From the NCBI RefSeq assembly GCF_029193595.2, contig NZ_CP135052.1, positions 2,108,001 to 2,172,000 of the forward strand: DNA of 64,000 nt, read 5' to 3'. Made by a program: the position numbers and the translations under genes. Positions 1 to 12,075 of the stretch are shown here, piece by piece (positions within the stretch are counted from its first letter, which is position 1; each line of letters opens with the position of its first letter). This DNA comes from Providencia hangzhouensis. GTDB taxonomy: Bacteria > Pseudomonadota > Gammaproteobacteria > Enterobacterales > Enterobacteriaceae. The notes below the pieces were generated by a model. The model saw only the letters and a list, made by a program, of their open reading frames with translations. It ran no database searches and had not been told where the DNA came from.

Positions 1-790
1 TGATATAAGTGCCATGTTCGTCTTCAAAGGCCGTCATATATTCGCCTGGACGTTTAGCTTCTTCTATCATAAAGACTTTATCTGTTGGCGCGCCCGCACC
101 TAGGGTTGGTGCCACATTTTGTACAGGGATAGGTTCATGCACATGGACAATATTACCCACATCATCTTCTTTACCTTCTTGTACGTTATATTCCCAGCGG
201 CAAGCATTGGTGCAAGTCCCTTGATTTGGGTCGCGTTTATTAATATAACCCGAAAGTAGACAACGGCCGGAATAGGCCATACAAAGGGCACCATGGACAA
301 AGACTTCAAGTTCGATTTCCGGTACTTGTTGACGAATTTCAGCAATTTCTTCGAGGGATAATTCGCGAGATAAGATCACACGTGTTAAGCCCATTTGTTT
401 CCAAAACTTCACCGATGCCCAGTTAACTGCATTGGCCTGCACAGATAAATGAATATCCATCTCAGGAAACGCTTCACGAACCATCATAATAAGGCCAGGG
501 TCAGACATGATCAGAGCATCTGGGCCCATTTCAATGACGGGGGTTAAATCACGAATAAAGGTTTTTAATTTCGCATTATGAGGGGCAATATTCACCACCA
601 CATAAAACTTTTTACCCAACTCATGGGCTTCCTGAATGCCTTTAGCTAAGTTTTCGTGATTAAATTCGTTATTTCGTACGCGTAAGCTGTAACGAGGCTG
701 TCCTGCATAAACGGCGTCTGCGCCGTACGCGAAGGCGTAGCGCATATTTTTTAATGAACCGGCAGGAGACAAAAGCTCTGGTGTAAACAT
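1..790 (-). CDS. trhP: tRNA hydroxylation protein P, U32 peptidase-like (C-terminal part cut by window edge)
   Basis: Reading from an ATG at 790, about 263 N-terminal codons are visible and the rest lies beyond base 1. The protein begins MFTPELLSPAGSLKNMRYAF and carries the U32 signature: HGALCMAYSGRC at 540-510 region of the reverse strand, followed by the cysteine pair in GTCTNACRW. TrhP (YegQ) works in prephenate-dependent formation of 5-hydroxyuridine at tRNA position 34, probably using an Fe-S cluster held by these cysteines. The E. coli protein is about 450 residues, so roughly 190 are missing here. E. coli also has yegQ close to baeSR, so the neighbourhood is conserved. The identification is very secure, and the truncation is only the window boundary. 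Confidence 0.93.
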   Translation of the reverse strand, partial: MFTPELLSPAGSLKNMRYAFAYGADAVYAGQPRYSLRVRNNEFNHENLAKGIQEAHELGKKFYVVVNIAPHNAKLKTFIRDLTPVIEMGPDALIMSDPGLIMMVREAFPEMDIHLSVQANAVNWASVKFWKQMGLTRVILSRELSLEEIAEIRQQVPEIELEVFVHGALCMAYSGRCLLSGYINKRDPNQGTCTNACRWEYNVQEGKEDDVGNIVHVHEPIPVQNVAPTLGAGAPTDKVFMIEEAKRPGEYMTAFEDEHGTYI

Positions 791-918
791 GGTTATTCTC
801 TATCTGATGTCAAGTCAGCACTCACTCATACGAGAGAGTGTTTTTAAGGGATGAGAATTTTACTCCTATTTGATAAAAAAACCAAATATCCCACAAGAAT
901 AGTATGTCTATTGATTAC

Positions 919-1632
919 TTAATATTCATCCCAACGGTAGCCGAGGCCATATATTGAACGAATAAAGGTTTTTTCGTTATCGAGGGACTCTAATTTACGG
1001 CGTAAATTTTTGACGTGACTATCAATTGTACGGTCCGTTACTACGCGGTGGTCGTCATATAAGATATCCAGTAACTGGTCGCGAGAAAACACCATACCTG
1101 CATTATCAGACATAAACTTGAGTAGCCGAAATTCAGCGGGCGTGAGTTCAAGTAACTGTGAGCCATAGCGTACTTGAAATGCATTTTCATCAATAATAAG
1201 CTTGGTTTGATTATTGCTATTAGTTTGGTTATTGCTAGTTGCCATATTTGGCTGGCAACGGCGTAGAATCGTTTTGACTCGAGCCACGACTTCTCGCGGG
1301 CTAAAAGGCTTACAAATATAGTCGTCAGCCCCAATTTCTAACCCTAATAAACGGTCAATTTCTTCGGTTTTTGCTGTCACCATAATAATGGGAACATCAC
1401 TGAATTTTCGTAGTTCACGACATACTGAAATGCCGTCCATACCGGGTAACATTAAATCTAATAAAATGAGTGCAGGTTGATGTTGTTTAACATAGTCGAT
1501 TACTTGGTCACCCCGTGCAATTAATGCGGGTTGATAATTTGCAGCTTGTAAGTAATCGAACAGCAGTTGGCCTAGCTTGGGTTCATCTTCCACAACCAAA
1601 ATAGGGGTATTGCTCTGTTCAGTCATGATCAT
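919..1632 (-). CDS. baeR: Envelope-stress response regulator BaeR
   Basis: This is a 237-residue OmpR/PhoB-type response regulator. The receiver domain (about 1-125) has the acidic pair in VVEDEP and the phospho-acceptor Asp59 in [10 protein letters not shown]. The winged-helix DNA-binding domain follows, with the recognition region [16 protein letters not shown] near the end. BaeR is phosphorylated by BaeS and activates mdtABC and other efflux and envelope genes. The ATG at 1632 overlaps the baeS stop by 4 bp (ATGA). A second ATG at 1626, six bases downstream, matches the E. coli start (MTE) and is an equally good candidate. A 14-residue Asn/Gln/Thr-rich linker ([12 protein letters not shown]) joins the two domains. 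Confidence 0.95.
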   Translation of the reverse strand: MIMTEQSNTPILVVEDEPKLGQLLFDYLQAANYQPALIARGDQVIDYVKQHQPALILLDLMLPGMDGISVCRELRKFSDVPIIMVTAKTEEIDRLLGLEIGADDYICKPFSPREVVARVKTILRRCQPNMATSNNQTNSNNQTKLIIDENAFQVRYGSQLLELTPAEFRLLKFMSDNAGMVFSRDQLLDILYDDHRVVTDRTIDSHVKNLRRKLESLDNEKTFIRSIYGLGYRWDEY

Positions 1633-3017
1633 AAACCTTTGTCTTTTAATTGAATCGGTAAATTAATGGTAATTTTGACACCACCTAATGGTGACGGTGC
1701 TGCGGAAATTGTCCCATGGTGAGCCTCAACAATATTATAGCAAATGGCCAACCCTAAACCTGAACCGCCACTGGCGCGATTACGAGAACCTTCGGCACGG
1801 TAAAAACGTTCAAATAAATGTTGGCATTGCTCAGCAGTCAGCCCCGGGGCGCTATCTTGCCAAATTATACTGAGCTGGTTGTGGTCTTGTGTGACTTGAA
1901 TGGCAATTTTACCTTGTGGGTCCGTATAGCGTAAGCTGTTTTCCATTAAGTTATAGAATAACTGAGTGATGCGGTCAGGGTCTGCAAACACGTTGCCTTG
2001 TGCAATAAATTGCCGTTCAACTGAAAGTTGTTGGTCTTCTAACCGCCAGCGAGCTTGGCCTATCGCCATTTCAATTAAAGGAATGATATCGGTAAGTTGC
2101 ATACGGTAGACCAAAGAACCTCTATCCGATAACGAGAGCTGGTGGAGGTCATTAACCAGCTTAATTAAAGTTTGGGTTTCATTCAGTAGGGAATTGATTG
2201 TTTCGGGAGTGGCTTGCCGGACGCCATCTTGCACCGCTTCTAATTCGCCTCGCAGAACTGACAACGGCGTGCGGAGCTCATGGGAAATATCCGCCATATA
2301 ATCACGCCGCATTTGTTCGTTTTTTTCAAGGGTAGAGGCCAGATGGTTAAAATCTTTAGCCAGTTGCCCAAGTTCATCGCGGCCAGACTCAGGAACCCGC
2401 GTGGCAAAATCACCATTGGCGAGCCGGTTAGTGCCTTCGAGTAACCGCTTGATGGGTTTCAAAAAACTACGGGCAAGGAACAATGTGGCAATCAGAGCCA
2501 CAAATAAAGACAGCCCAGCGATGATCCAACTGGTATACATTTGTTTGGTATCAAAACGGCGGTCAAGGGCGCTGCTGATTCCCGTTTCATAGCTGGCAAC
2601 GAGCCAACCGACGGTTTCGCCATTGCTAGTAACAATAGGCTCACGGAGAACTTTGCTCGGTAGGGGCGTGTCTTGCCCGAAAATTAGCCGGTCTTGTGTA
2701 TCATAAACCCAAAAAATGGTTCGCCAGCGCTGTCGCATCGGGCCACGATGCTGTTGATGTTCTACAGAGCGCAGAATGCGAAAGAAAATGCGATCATTAC
2801 CAATCAAAAACCGCCAATTGCCCATTTCTTCATATTGTTCCGCAAGGGCGGAAGAAACCTGCTCAACGCGTTGTTGGTCATTTTCTTTAATATAGTCAAT
2901 AAAGCCATGTTGAAAACTCATGCGCACCCCTTGGTGCATAATTAGCACTAGCAATAAGCATGTCGCAAAAATAGCTAAAAAAAGCCGAGTACTAACGCTA
3001 TTTAACCTAAGCTTCAT
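1629..3017 (-). CDS. baeS: Envelope-stress sensor histidine kinase BaeS
   Basis: This is a 462-residue inner-membrane sensor kinase. It has an N-terminal membrane segment ([16 protein letters not shown]), a periplasmic sensor loop, a second membrane segment near residues 150-170, a HAMP region, and the HisKA box with the phosphorylated His in [10 protein letters not shown]. The ATPase domain shows [10 protein letters not shown] (N box) and GGSGLGLAI (G2 box). The G1 box reads DSAPGL rather than the usual DxGPGL. I chose the ATG at 3017 because GGAG lies seven bases before it and the N-terminus then matches E. coli BaeS. It overlaps the end of mdtC by 11 bp, so translation is probably coupled. 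It is the last-but-one gene of the mdtABC-baeSR operon. Confidence 0.94.
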   Translation of the reverse strand: MKLRLNSVSTRLFLAIFATCLLLVLIMHQGVRMSFQHGFIDYIKENDQQRVEQVSSALAEQYEEMGNWRFLIGNDRIFFRILRSVEHQQHRGPMRQRWRTIFWVYDTQDRLIFGQDTPLPSKVLREPIVTSNGETVGWLVASYETGISSALDRRFDTKQMYTSWIIAGLSLFVALIATLFLARSFLKPIKRLLEGTNRLANGDFATRVPESGRDELGQLAKDFNHLASTLEKNEQMRRDYMADISHELRTPLSVLRGELEAVQDGVRQATPETINSLLNETQTLIKLVNDLHQLSLSDRGSLVYRMQLTDIIPLIEMAIGQARWRLEDQQLSVERQFIAQGNVFADPDRITQLFYNLMENSLRYTDPQGKIAIQVTQDHNQLSIIWQDSAPGLTAEQCQHLFERFYRAEGSRNRASGGSGLGLAICYNIVEAHHGTISAAPSPLGGVKITINLPIQLKDKGL

Positions 3018-6000
3018 GGTTATTCTCCACAATCTTATGCGTTAATGACTTTTTGCGCTGCCAACGTTGCCTTAAGCTATCAAAACTTAAATACACAACA
3101 GGAGTGGTAAATAAAGTCAGCAATTGGCTCATTATTAAGCCACCGACAATGGTGATCCCGAGAGGTTGACGTAGTTCTGCTCCATCACCACTACCTAACA
3201 TTAACGGTAACGCACCAAAAATGGCGGCGAGTGTCGTCATTAAAATAGGGCGAAAACGTAATAAACTGGCACGGAAAATGGCTTCTTGAGCGGTTAAACC
3301 CGCTGTTCTTTGTGCTTGAATAGCAAAATCCACCATAATAATGGCGTTCTTCTTGACGATCCCAATTAATAGCATGACGCCGATTAAAGCGATTAAACTA
3401 AATGGTGTGTCAAATAACTCAAGGGCTAATAATGCACCGACACCAGCAGAAGGCAAAGTTGATAAAATTGTCAGTGGGTGAATATAACTTTCATATAGAA
3501 TCCCAAGGACTAAATAGACAGTCACAATAGCGGCTAAAATCAAAAATAATTGTGATTGCAAAGTTTCTTGGAATATTTGTGCCGTTCCTGCAAAAGACCC
3601 TCGCACTGTAGATGGCACGCCAAGCGCAGTCATGGTTTTTTCTATTTCGACGATGGCATCATTTAAGGTATAACCGTCAGCGACATTAAATGCGATAGTG
3701 GATGAAGCTGATAGCCCCTGGTGGTTCACGCTTAATGGCGCATTCGCTGGCTGCCAACGAGCAAAATAAGACAGCGGGATAGCATCGCCATCTTTATTGA
3801 TAACAAACATTTTGTCGAGGGAACTGACATCTTGCGTATATTCAGGAGCAACTTCCATCACTACTTTATATTGGTTCATCGCTTCATAAATGGTGGAAAC
3901 TTGGCGTTGGCCAAATGCGTTGTTAAGCAAACTGTTAGCTTCACGGACATCGATACCTAGCTGGGCCATTAAGTCCCTATCGTAGGTGATCGCCATTTCT
4001 GCGCCTTTGTCTTCCTTATCTGAGTTCACATCTGTCAGCTGTGGCAATTCACCGAGTGCTTTACGAATGGCGGGTTCCCAATCACGCAATGCAGAAAGCT
4101 CATCCGCAAGCAGTGTAAACTGATAGCTGGCATTGGCTTGTCGACCTCCCACACGAATATCTTGTACTGGCATCATGAACAGGTTAGCCCCTGGCTCATT
4201 GGCTAATTTCATGCGTAACCGATTAATGACTTCAGCTGAACTTTCAGTACGTTCACCCAGTGGTTTTAATGAGATATACATAAAACCGCTGTTTACCCGG
4301 CTACCGCCAGTAAAACCGGTGACATTATCCGTCGCTGGGTCGGCTTTAACTTGCTGCATAAAACGGGTCATTTTTTCTTTCATTGACTGGAATGAAATAC
4401 TTTGGTCTGCGCGAACAAAGCCCAGCACACGGCCGGTATCTTGTTCAGGAAAGAAAGTTTTCGGAACGGTAATATACAGATAAACGTTTAAGCCGATTGT
4501 GGCAAATAGCACCGCGAGAACACTACGGCGATGTTCGAGTACCCATTTTAAAGCGATGCCATAACTTTCTTGCAAGCGCAGCAACACACGTCCAAACCCG
4601 CGATGTTTGGCTTTGACGTTGCGAGGGCGTTTCTTCAGTAAGTAAGCACACATCATAGGGGTGAGCGTTAATGAGATCACCAAAGAAATACCGATAGCGG
4701 TTGCAAGGGTAATGGCAAATTCGCGGAATAAACGGCCGACCAGTCCATCCATAAGCAGTAGCGGAATAAAAACAGCCACTAAGGAAATACTCATGGAAAC
4801 GACGGTAAAGCCGACTTCATGCACGCCTTTAACCGCCGCAATAAACGGTTTTTTACCATTTTCGATATGACGCGAGATATTTTCTAATACGACAATGGCA
4901 TCATCAACCACAAAGCCCGTCGCAACCGTTAATGCCATCAATGACAAGTTATTTAAACTAAAGCCACATAAATACATGGCCGTAAAAGTCCCAATCAATG
5001 AGACAGGGACAGCAACGGCAGGGATCAAAGTAGCGCGACCTGAACGTAAGAACAGCAGCACCACGAGGATCACCAAGGCAACGGCAATCAGTAGAGCACG
5101 TTCCACTTCGGCTAGAGACGCGCGGATGGTCGGTGTTCTGTCTTGTGCCACTTTTAAATCAATAGCGGCAGGGATCATGTCATTGAATTCAGGCAATTCA
5201 GCACGAATACGGTTCACTGTTTCAATAATATTGGCGCCAGCTTCACGACGAATGACAATCAAAATAGCCGGTTTACCGTCTGCCATACCGGCAGCGCGTA
5301 CGTTTTCAATGGAATCTTTAACATTGGCGACATCGCTGAGCTTTACAGCATTGCCTTGGCTGTAATGAACAATAATTGGTCGATAATCGGCTGCTTTTTT
5401 TAACTCATCATTAGTCTGTACTTGATAACGTTTTTCGTCATCATTGATATAGCCTTGCGGTTGGCGAACGTTAGCACTACTAATGGCTGAGCGCACGGCA
5501 TCAAGGGAAACCCCTTGGTTAAATAGGGCGGTTGGGTTGAGCTCAACCCGTACGGCAGGGAGCGAGCCGCCACCAACTGAAACTTCACTAACCCCTTCAA
5601 TTTGCGCAATTCGCTGGGCTAAACGGGTAGATGCAATATCATAAATTTCGCCAGTACCCATGGTCTCTGAGGTCATGGTTAAAATCATAATTGGCGCATC
5701 AGACGGATTAGACTTGTAATAACGTGGACGGCTTGGCATACCGCTGGGCAGCAGGTTTTGCGCCGCATTAATCGCAGCTTGCACTTCCCGAGCCGCGTTA
5801 TTAATGTCTTTGTCGAGATTAAACTCAAGGGTAATAGTGGTTCGCCCAAGCGCACTGCTTGAGGTCATTTCGCTGATCCCAGCAATACTGCCTAAAGAGC
5901 GTTCAAGAGGTGTCGCAACGGAGGACGCCATGGTTTCGGGTGACGCCCCGGGAAGTGACGCTGTCACGTTAATCACAGGGTAATCTACTTGAGGCAACGG

Positions 6001-6108
6001 AGAAACCGGTAAAAATAGAAAGCTCAGGGCACCACACAAAGTAATCGCAACGCTAATCAGCGTCGTTGCTACCGGGCGGCTAATAAATAGAGCAAAGAAG
6101 CGCTTCAT
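3007..6108 (-). CDS. mdtC: Multidrug efflux RND subunit MdtC
   Basis: This 1033-residue RND transporter has the twelve-helix layout and two large periplasmic loops. The proton-relay aspartate pair is in [16 protein letters not shown] (TM4), and the TM10 lysine is in [14 protein letters not shown]. MdtC assembles with MdtB as a heteromeric B2C trimer in the inner membrane and works with MdtA and TolC to export bile salts, novobiocin and similar compounds. The start codon overlaps the mdtB stop by one base (TAATG). The length is within a few residues of the E. coli protein. The protein ends directly in baeS, with no mdtD gene between them. Confidence 0.96.
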   Translation of the reverse strand: MKRFFALFISRPVATTLISVAITLCGALSFLFLPVSPLPQVDYPVINVTASLPGASPETMASSVATPLERSLGSIAGISEMTSSSALGRTTITLEFNLDKDINNAAREVQAAINAAQNLLPSGMPSRPRYYKSNPSDAPIMILTMTSETMGTGEIYDIASTRLAQRIAQIEGVSEVSVGGGSLPAVRVELNPTALFNQGVSLDAVRSAISSANVRQPQGYINDDEKRYQVQTNDELKKAADYRPIIVHYSQGNAVKLSDVANVKDSIENVRAAGMADGKPAILIVIRREAGANIIETVNRIRAELPEFNDMIPAAIDLKVAQDRTPTIRASLAEVERALLIAVALVILVVLLFLRSGRATLIPAVAVPVSLIGTFTAMYLCGFSLNNLSLMALTVATGFVVDDAIVVLENISRHIENGKKPFIAAVKGVHEVGFTVVSMSISLVAVFIPLLLMDGLVGRLFREFAITLATAIGISLVISLTLTPMMCAYLLKKRPRNVKAKHRGFGRVLLRLQESYGIALKWVLEHRRSVLAVLFATIGLNVYLYITVPKTFFPEQDTGRVLGFVRADQSISFQSMKEKMTRFMQQVKADPATDNVTGFTGGSRVNSGFMYISLKPLGERTESSAEVINRLRMKLANEPGANLFMMPVQDIRVGGRQANASYQFTLLADELSALRDWEPAIRKALGELPQLTDVNSDKEDKGAEMAITYDRDLMAQLGIDVREANSLLNNAFGQRQVSTIYEAMNQYKVVMEVAPEYTQDVSSLDKMFVINKDGDAIPLSYFARWQPANAPLSVNHQGLSASSTIAFNVADGYTLNDAIVEIEKTMTALGVPSTVRGSFAGTAQIFQETLQSQLFLILAAIVTVYLVLGILYESYIHPLTILSTLPSAGVGALLALELFDTPFSLIALIGVMLLIGIVKKNAIIMVDFAIQAQRTAGLTAQEAIFRASLLRFRPILMTTLAAIFGALPLMLGSGDGAELRQPLGITIVGGLIMSQLLTLFTTPVVYLSFDSLRQRWQRKKSLTHKIVENNHEA

Positions 6109-9100
6109 TATGACACCTGTGCCTTCTTCGCTTGGCGACGGTCTTTAAAGTAATGAGAAAGACGGTCGAACAATAAGTAAATAACCGGTGTGGTAAATAA
6201 GGTGAGGATTTGGCTCATAATTAAGCCACCAACCATACAAATTCCTAATGGTTGGCGTAATTCTGCACCGACACCTGTACTTAGCATTAATGGCAAGGCT
6301 CCTAGTAATGCCGCCATGGTGGTCATTAAAATTGGGCGAAAACGCAGTAGGCAAGCTTGGTAGATGGCATCATAAGGGGACATTCCCTGTTCACGCTCTG
6401 CAGCAAGGGCAAAGTCAATCATCATAATGGCGTTCTTTTTCACGATACCAATTAATAAGATGATGCCGATGACTGCAATAACATCAAGGTCTTTTCCTGC
6501 CATCATTAAAGCAAGTAATGCGCCAACCCCCGCAGTCGGTAAGGTAGATAAAATCGTAATCGGGTGGATAAAGCTCTCATATAAAATGCCTAATACGATA
6601 TACATCGCCACAATTGCGGCTGCAATTAACCAGATAGTGCTGCTTAGTGCAGCTTCAAAGGCTAAAGTCGCCCCTTGGAATTGTGTGGTAATGGATTTTG
6701 GCATAGCAATTTGTGATTCGGCCAATTTCACGGCATTGACGGCAGACTCAAGCGAAGCGCCATTCGCCACATTAAACGAGAATGTCACCGCGGGAAATTG
6801 GTCGAGGTGATTAATGGCTAATGGCCCATTACCTTCTTGAATATTTACCAAGGTGCTTAGTGGCACAATGGCTCCATCAGTGCCTTTTAGACGAATATCA
6901 TTCAGCGCATCCATACCATCACGGGTTTGTGTGTCATGTTCTAATATCACACGATATTGATTTGACTGTGTGTATATGGTTGAAACCATTCGCTGCCCAA
7001 ATGCATTATATAAAGCGTTATCAATGGCTGACATTGTGATACCAAAACGGCTTGCGGTATCACGGTTAACATTCACATAGGCGACTAGCCCTTTATTTTG
7101 CCAATCACTACTGACATCCGTGAGTTCAGGTTGTTGTTCTAGGGCTTCTAACAAGCGTGGAACCCAAGTGGTTAATTCCTCTAGTGAACCTGCCTGTAAC
7201 GTAAATTGATACTGTGTGCGTGCAACTTGCGTATCGATGGTGAGATCTTGCATAGGCTGCAAATATAAATTCACCCCGGCAATGTTATCCACGGATTGCT
7301 GTAGACGGTCAATAATCGCCACCACTCTATCTTCACGCTCATCAAGGGGCTTTAAGGTAATTTGGAGACGCGCGTTGTTTAATGTTGGGTTGCTACCATC
7401 AACCCCCACATAAGTGGTGACATTATCAACCGCAGGGTCTGCCAATAATTTTGACGCGACTTCCTGTTGCTTTTGCGCCATGGCCGCAAAAGAAATAGAT
7501 TGACGGCTTTCAATTGACCCTTGAATAATTCCACTGTCTTGCAAAGGGAAAAACCCTTTTGGGATCCACATATACAGCAAAACAGTCAGCACCATGGTGC
7601 CTAGCGCCACAGAAAGCGTTAACCATTGGTGATTAAGAATACGTTTTAACCAAATTGCGTATCCAGCAACCATACGGTCAAAGAAACGCTCACACGCTAG
7701 TTCAAAACGGTTATGTTTATGTTGCGACTCTGGTTTTAATAAACGCGCACACATCATTGGCGTTAACGTCAAAGAGACGACAGCGGAGATCAAAATAGCC
7801 ACGGCTAGGGTAATGGCAAATTCGCGGAATAACCGGCCGACAATATCCCCCATAAATAACAGCGGGATTAATACTGCAACTAAAGAAAAGGTGAGGGAGA
7901 TAATGGTAAACCCGATTTCACCCGCCCCTTTGAGTGCAGCGACCAGAGGCTTATCGCCTTTTTCTAAGTAGCGGGAAATATTTTCAATCACCACTATTGC
8001 ATCATCGACCACAAAACCTGTGGCGATGGTTAATGCCATTAGGGTGAGGTTATTGACAGAAAAACCACAAAAATACATGACTGCAAAGGTACCAACGAGG
8101 GACAGCGGCACGGCAATGCCCGGTATTAAGGTGGCAATTCCATTGCGTAAAAACAAATAAATCACCATCACAACGAGGGCGATAGCTAACATTAACTCAA
8201 ACTGTACATCATTAACGGACGCTCGAATAGTACTGGTTCTATCGGTTAAAATATCGACATTAACCGATTTAGGTAAGCTTTCAATTAATTCGGGTAACAG
8301 CGTACGAATGGTATCTGTGGTTTCAATGACGTTAGCACCGGGCTGCCGCTGCACATTGATCACAATCGCCTGTTCATTATTTGCCCATGCCCCTAAATAG
8401 GCATTTTCGGCACCTTGTGCAATCGTTGCAATATCGCCTAAACGCACAGGCGCACCATTTTGGAAGGCCACAATAAGCTGACGATAGTCGTCAAGTGACT
8501 TCATTTGGTCGTTAGCAGAAAGCGTCACTGCTCGCGTTGGCCCATCGAAACTCCCTTTTGCGGAGTTGACGTTAGCATTGTTGATGGCTAGGCGGATGGT
8601 TTCGCTATCCAGCCCTTTGGCTGCCATGGCTTGTGGGTTTAAATTCACGCGAACAGCAGGGCGTTGACCACCGGCTAAGGTGACTAAACCCACTCCATTA
8701 ACTTGGGATATTTTCTGGGCAATTCGCGTTTCAATAATATCCTGTACCTGCGTTAATGGCATCGCATCAGAGGTGACCGCTAAGGTGAGTACAGGCGGGT
8801 CAGCAGGGTTTACCTTATTATAAATCGGAGGATAGGGTAAATCCGAAGGCAGTAAACTACTGGCGGAATTAATCGCTGCTTGGACTTCTTGTTCGGCAAC
8901 CTCTAGAGGCAACGTTAATTGGAACATCAGTGTTATAACTGATGCTCCTCCTGAACTTTGCGATGACATCTGTTTAAGACCCGACATTTGCCCAAACTGG
9001 GTTTCCAAAGGCGCAGTCACTGCAGAGGTCATCACATCGGGGCTGGCTCCCGGGTAAAGGGTAACAACTTGAATCGTCGGATAATCGACTTCGGGCAGGG

Positions 9101-9230
9101 CTGAAACAGGTAAGAAGCGATAGCCGATGATCCCTGCAAGTAATATAGCCACCATGAATAATGTGGTAGCCACAGGGCGCAAAATAAATAAACGAGAAGG
9201 CCCACCGCCTTTTAACATTTCAGGCTGCAT
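6108..9230 (-). CDS. mdtB: Multidrug efflux RND subunit MdtB
   Basis: This 1040-residue RND transporter is paralogous to the downstream MdtC. It carries [20 protein letters not shown] in TM4 and [17 protein letters not shown] in TM10. The length equals that of E. coli MdtB. It is the partner subunit of the MdtB2C pump. Both junctions of the gene are TAATG overlaps (with mdtA at 9230 and mdtC at 6108), which indicates strict co-translation of the three pump genes. I see no damage to the frame. Confidence 0.96.
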   Translation of the reverse strand: MQPEMLKGGGPSRLFILRPVATTLFMVAILLAGIIGYRFLPVSALPEVDYPTIQVVTLYPGASPDVMTSAVTAPLETQFGQMSGLKQMSSQSSGGASVITLMFQLTLPLEVAEQEVQAAINSASSLLPSDLPYPPIYNKVNPADPPVLTLAVTSDAMPLTQVQDIIETRIAQKISQVNGVGLVTLAGGQRPAVRVNLNPQAMAAKGLDSETIRLAINNANVNSAKGSFDGPTRAVTLSANDQMKSLDDYRQLIVAFQNGAPVRLGDIATIAQGAENAYLGAWANNEQAIVINVQRQPGANVIETTDTIRTLLPELIESLPKSVNVDILTDRTSTIRASVNDVQFELMLAIALVVMVIYLFLRNGIATLIPGIAVPLSLVGTFAVMYFCGFSVNNLTLMALTIATGFVVDDAIVVIENISRYLEKGDKPLVAALKGAGEIGFTIISLTFSLVAVLIPLLFMGDIVGRLFREFAITLAVAILISAVVSLTLTPMMCARLLKPESQHKHNRFELACERFFDRMVAGYAIWLKRILNHQWLTLSVALGTMVLTVLLYMWIPKGFFPLQDSGIIQGSIESRQSISFAAMAQKQQEVASKLLADPAVDNVTTYVGVDGSNPTLNNARLQITLKPLDEREDRVVAIIDRLQQSVDNIAGVNLYLQPMQDLTIDTQVARTQYQFTLQAGSLEELTTWVPRLLEALEQQPELTDVSSDWQNKGLVAYVNVNRDTASRFGITMSAIDNALYNAFGQRMVSTIYTQSNQYRVILEHDTQTRDGMDALNDIRLKGTDGAIVPLSTLVNIQEGNGPLAINHLDQFPAVTFSFNVANGASLESAVNAVKLAESQIAMPKSITTQFQGATLAFEAALSSTIWLIAAAIVAMYIVLGILYESFIHPITILSTLPTAGVGALLALMMAGKDLDVIAVIGIILLIGIVKKNAIMMIDFALAAEREQGMSPYDAIYQACLLRFRPILMTTMAALLGALPLMLSTGVGAELRQPLGICMVGGLIMSQILTLFTTPVIYLLFDRLSHYFKDRRQAKKAQVS

Positions 9231-10474
9231 TACGCTTTCTCCGCGCTATTGGCTTTACCTTTGCGGGGCTCTTTTTTGGCGATGCTTTCAGCGGTAACGA
9301 CTTCGACAGTTGTGCCATCGGTGAGTTTATCAACACCATCGGTGATGACTTTGGTATTTGCTGCGAGCCCACTTTCAATAACGACTTGTTGGCTATCTTG
9401 CATCCCCACGGTCACATTGTGTTTGCTGACTTTATTATCATCACTCAATACCCAAACATAATGACCTTCATTGCCCATTTGCAGTGCAGCGGTTGGGATC
9501 ACCACGGCATTTTGCAGCGTTTCAACTTGCATTTTTACGTTAACAAATTGATTAGGGAAAAGTTTTTCTTCTTCATTGGTAAAGCGCGCTTTTATTTTAA
9601 GAGTGCCGGTCGCAGCATCAATTTGGTTATCAGTACTGAGTAGCTCACCGCTTGCGATTAGCGCGATATTGTTTCTGTCCCAAGCTTCAATCAATACTTT
9701 TTCACCGGAAGATTGTGCTTGCTGGATCGCGGGAATATCACCTTCAGGTAAAGCAAACAAGACATCTGCGGGTTGAGTTTGTGTGATAACAACAAGAGGG
9801 GTTGAGGTTCCTGAAGAGATAAAGTTTCCGACATCAACTTGTTTTAAACCAACCCGCCCTGAGATGGGGGCAGTAATTTTACTGTAGGTTAATTGCAGTT
9901 TGGCATTATCAACAGCCGCTTGGTCGACTTTAATACTGCCTTGTGCCTGTAATACTGCCGCTTTTTGGTTATCTAGCTCTTGTTGCGAAATCACTTTAGT
10001 GCCAGCAAGCTTTTGATAACGCGCTAAATCTAATTGCGCATTAGCTAACGTTGCTTTGTCTTTAGCTAATTGCCCCTCAGCTTGTGATAGCTGAACTTCA
10101 AATGGGCGAGGGTCAATCTGTGCCAATAAATCTCCCTTATTGACATATTGCCCTTCGGTAAAATACAGCTGCATTAACTGGCCTTCAACACGGCTGGTTA
10201 CAGTGACAACATTTGCCGCTTGCACTGTGCCTAAGCCTGATAAAAATCGTGGAACGACTTTTTGTTCAGCAACGGCAAACTGCACAGGGGCTAACACACG
10301 TGGTGGGCGGCCCATCGCGCTTCGCTGTGAGTTTGGTTTTGCTACGGTGCCAGTAGATTGTGTATCTGATTGTTTTTCTTGATGATAAAAGTACCAAGAA
10401 ACGCCAGCTACCGCAATAATGGCAATAAAAATGGCAGAGCGAATAAAAGGTTTACGTTGTTTTTGTTTATTCAT
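9230..10474 (-). CDS. mdtA: Multidrug efflux periplasmic adaptor MdtA
   Basis: This 414-residue membrane-fusion protein starts with an anchor segment (about residues 13-30, [17 protein letters not shown]). A lipoyl half-motif follows ([19 protein letters not shown]), then a coiled-coil hairpin (about 115-185) and the second lipoyl half ([18 protein letters not shown]). It links the MdtBC pump to TolC. It is the first gene of the leftward mdtABC-baeSR operon, and the 250 bp upstream of it should hold the operon promoter. The C-terminus is short and lysine-rich, as in the family. Confidence 0.95.
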   Translation of the reverse strand: MNKQKQRKPFIRSAIFIAIIAVAGVSWYFYHQEKQSDTQSTGTVAKPNSQRSAMGRPPRVLAPVQFAVAEQKVVPRFLSGLGTVQAANVVTVTSRVEGQLMQLYFTEGQYVNKGDLLAQIDPRPFEVQLSQAEGQLAKDKATLANAQLDLARYQKLAGTKVISQQELDNQKAAVLQAQGSIKVDQAAVDNAKLQLTYSKITAPISGRVGLKQVDVGNFISSGTSTPLVVITQTQPADVLFALPEGDIPAIQQAQSSGEKVLIEAWDRNNIALIASGELLSTDNQIDAATGTLKIKARFTNEEEKLFPNQFVNVKMQVETLQNAVVIPTAALQMGNEGHYVWVLSDDNKVSKHNVTVGMQDSQQVVIESGLAANTKVITDGVDKLTDGTTVEVVTAESIAKKEPRKGKANSAEKA

Positions 10475-10590
10475 TTTGGGTAATTCGCTTAACTCAAAAA
10501 AAGTGGATGAGATCCGTCAGGCTGTATACTAAAAAACTAACAAAAAAGAGTCAGTTAGACATATTAGTAGTTTAACGTGATAGGTACAAA

Positions 10591-10605
10591 GAAAAATGGA
10601 GGAAA
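10591..10605 (-). promoter_or_regulatory. Possible BaeR box upstream of mdtA
   Basis: On the reverse strand this reads TTTCCTCCATTTTTC, which resembles the core of the E. coli BaeR motif (TTTTTCTCCAT). It lies about 115 bp before the mdtA start, a reasonable distance for an activator site. The match covers only half of the known motif, so this is a suggestion rather than a call. Confidence 0.25.
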
Positions 10606-10688
10606 TATGAATAAGTGTCAATTTCTGTACTTGTATACTTCAGTGCTTGTAAAGGGGGAGAGCGGGGGAATAATTTTGTATCAATTAA

Positions 10689-10718
10689 GATTGCCCCCCG
10701 AGTAAATAGGGGGCAATC
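10689..10718 (-). terminator. Hairpin after the MFS transporter
   Basis: A 10-bp perfect stem (GATTGCCCCC paired with GGGGGCAATC) encloses a loop of about 10 bases. It sits immediately after the stop codon of the leftward MFS gene. The following run on the reverse strand is only TTAATT, so the uridine tract is weak. Confidence 0.55.
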
Positions 10719-10722
10719 GATT

Positions 10723-12075
10723 TTATAAACTAGAAGCTTTTAAGACCGCAGATTTTTCGTTTGAAGACTCTGAATTGACAGTCCAACCTTTCCAAGATAG
10801 AGGAATGAAGGCTACAGCAACCGCTAATAATGAGACGCCAGCGACATAATAGGCAGGTGCCATGTGAGATTGCTGCAACCAAGCACCAGTTAATATTGGT
10901 GTTAAACCACCAAAAATTGCATAAGCCACATTGTAAGCGAATGACAGGCCAGAATAGCGAATTTCAGGTGGAAATGCGCGTGTACTGATAATTGGAGTGG
11001 TTGCAATCGCGCCAACAAAGAAGCCCATCAAGCCATAGTTAAAAATCAACGTACTCGCCGCAATATCACTGGATAATGATGAATAAAAGTAAATTGCTGT
11101 TACGGCTAATCCACCCCATGATAAAGTCATTGAGGTACGAGTTCCGGTTTTATCGCCTAACCAGCCCCAGAAGATACAGCCTAATGTTAAGGTCAATGTC
11201 GCCGCGCAGTTAGCTTGCAATGCCACATTCCTATCAATGTTATAGATCCCTTTTAACACCACATCTGGTGTCATCAAAATGGTGACAACGATAGCGGTTG
11301 ATAATGACCACGTCAGTGCCGCAGTGATCATACAAGCTTGTTTATGAGACTTAATCACGGTTTTGACGGGTAATTCTTGTGACAAGGCCTTTTTGGCTGC
11401 CAGTTCTTTGAATATCGGGGTTTCTTGTAAAAAACGACGTAAATACACAGAGATAAACCCAAAAACACCACCAAGAATAAATGGAATACGCCAAGCAAAA
11501 TCATGAATTTCAGTTGTGGTATAAGAGCGCTCAATGATAATTGCGACGATAGAGCCTAATAAAATACCACCGGTGATCCCAGAAGTCAGTGTACCGACAC
11601 CTAAACCATAACGTTGTTTTGGTGTATGTTCTGCAATAAATACCCATGCACCTGGCATTTCACCACCAATCGCGGCACCTTGCATAATACGCATTAACAG
11701 CAGTAATAATGGAGCAGCAGCGCCAATGGTTTCATAAGTAGGTAAGAAACCAATAACAAACGTTGGGAATGCCATTAAGAAAATACTGAGGGTAAACATT
11801 TTCTTGCGGCCAATTTTATCCCCGAAGTGAGCCATGATAATGCCACCAAGAGGGCGAGCAAGGTAACCTGCTGCAAATAGACCCAGTGTTGCCATTAGCG
11901 CGAGAAATTCGTTATCCCCTGGGAAAAATAGTTGGGAAATAATTTTTGCGTAAAAAACAAAGATAACGAAGTCATAAAACTCAAGAGTTCCCCCTAAAGA
12001 GGATAAGCCTAATGTTTTATAGTCTTCTTTGCCCAAAGGTCTCGCAGAGGGCTGGCTGGCGGTTTGCGGTGTCAT
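10723..12075 (-). CDS. MHS-family MFS metabolite:proton symporter, substrate unknown
   Basis: This 450-residue protein has twelve predicted membrane helices and the MFS loop 2-3 signature AHFGDKIGRKK. It belongs to the metabolite:H+ symporter group of ProP, KgtP and ShiA, judging by the N-terminal GGTLEFYDFVIFVFYA and the RIMQGAAIGGEMPGAWVFIAE segment. Members take up osmolytes, dicarboxylates or shikimate-like acids, and the sequence alone does not settle the substrate. It is a single-gene unit: a hairpin follows it, and a 585-bp AT-rich spacer precedes it. The Ser/Glu-rich C-terminal tail (SESSNEKSAVLKASSL) shows no known motif. Confidence 0.8.
   Translation of the reverse strand: MTPQTASQPSARPLGKEDYKTLGLSSLGGTLEFYDFVIFVFYAKIISQLFFPGDNEFLALMATLGLFAAGYLARPLGGIIMAHFGDKIGRKKMFTLSIFLMAFPTFVIGFLPTYETIGAAAPLLLLLMRIMQGAAIGGEMPGAWVFIAEHTPKQRYGLGVGTLTSGITGGILLGSIVAIIIERSYTTTEIHDFAWRIPFILGGVFGFISVYLRRFLQETPIFKELAAKKALSQELPVKTVIKSHKQACMITAALTWSLSTAIVVTILMTPDVVLKGIYNIDRNVALQANCAATLTLTLGCIFWGWLGDKTGTRTSMTLSWGGLAVTAIYFYSSLSSDIAASTLIFNYGLMGFFVGAIATTPIISTRAFPPEIRYSGLSFAYNVAYAIFGGLTPILTGAWLQQSHMAPAYYVAGVSLLAVAVAFIPLSWKGWTVNSESSNEKSAVLKASSL

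Noticed and set aside
819-845. Hairpin CACTC-A-CTC / GAG-A-GAGTG followed by TTTTT
   Set aside because: The T-run is on the + strand, but both neighbouring genes are on the reverse strand, so it is not their terminator. It may only be leader structure of trhP.
4895-5365. A 156-codon open frame on the + strand inside mdtC
   Set aside because: It is antisense to a clearly conserved RND gene, has biased low-complexity residues, and lacks a ribosome site. Similar frames inside mdtB, mgtE, tmcA and ppx were dropped for the same reason.
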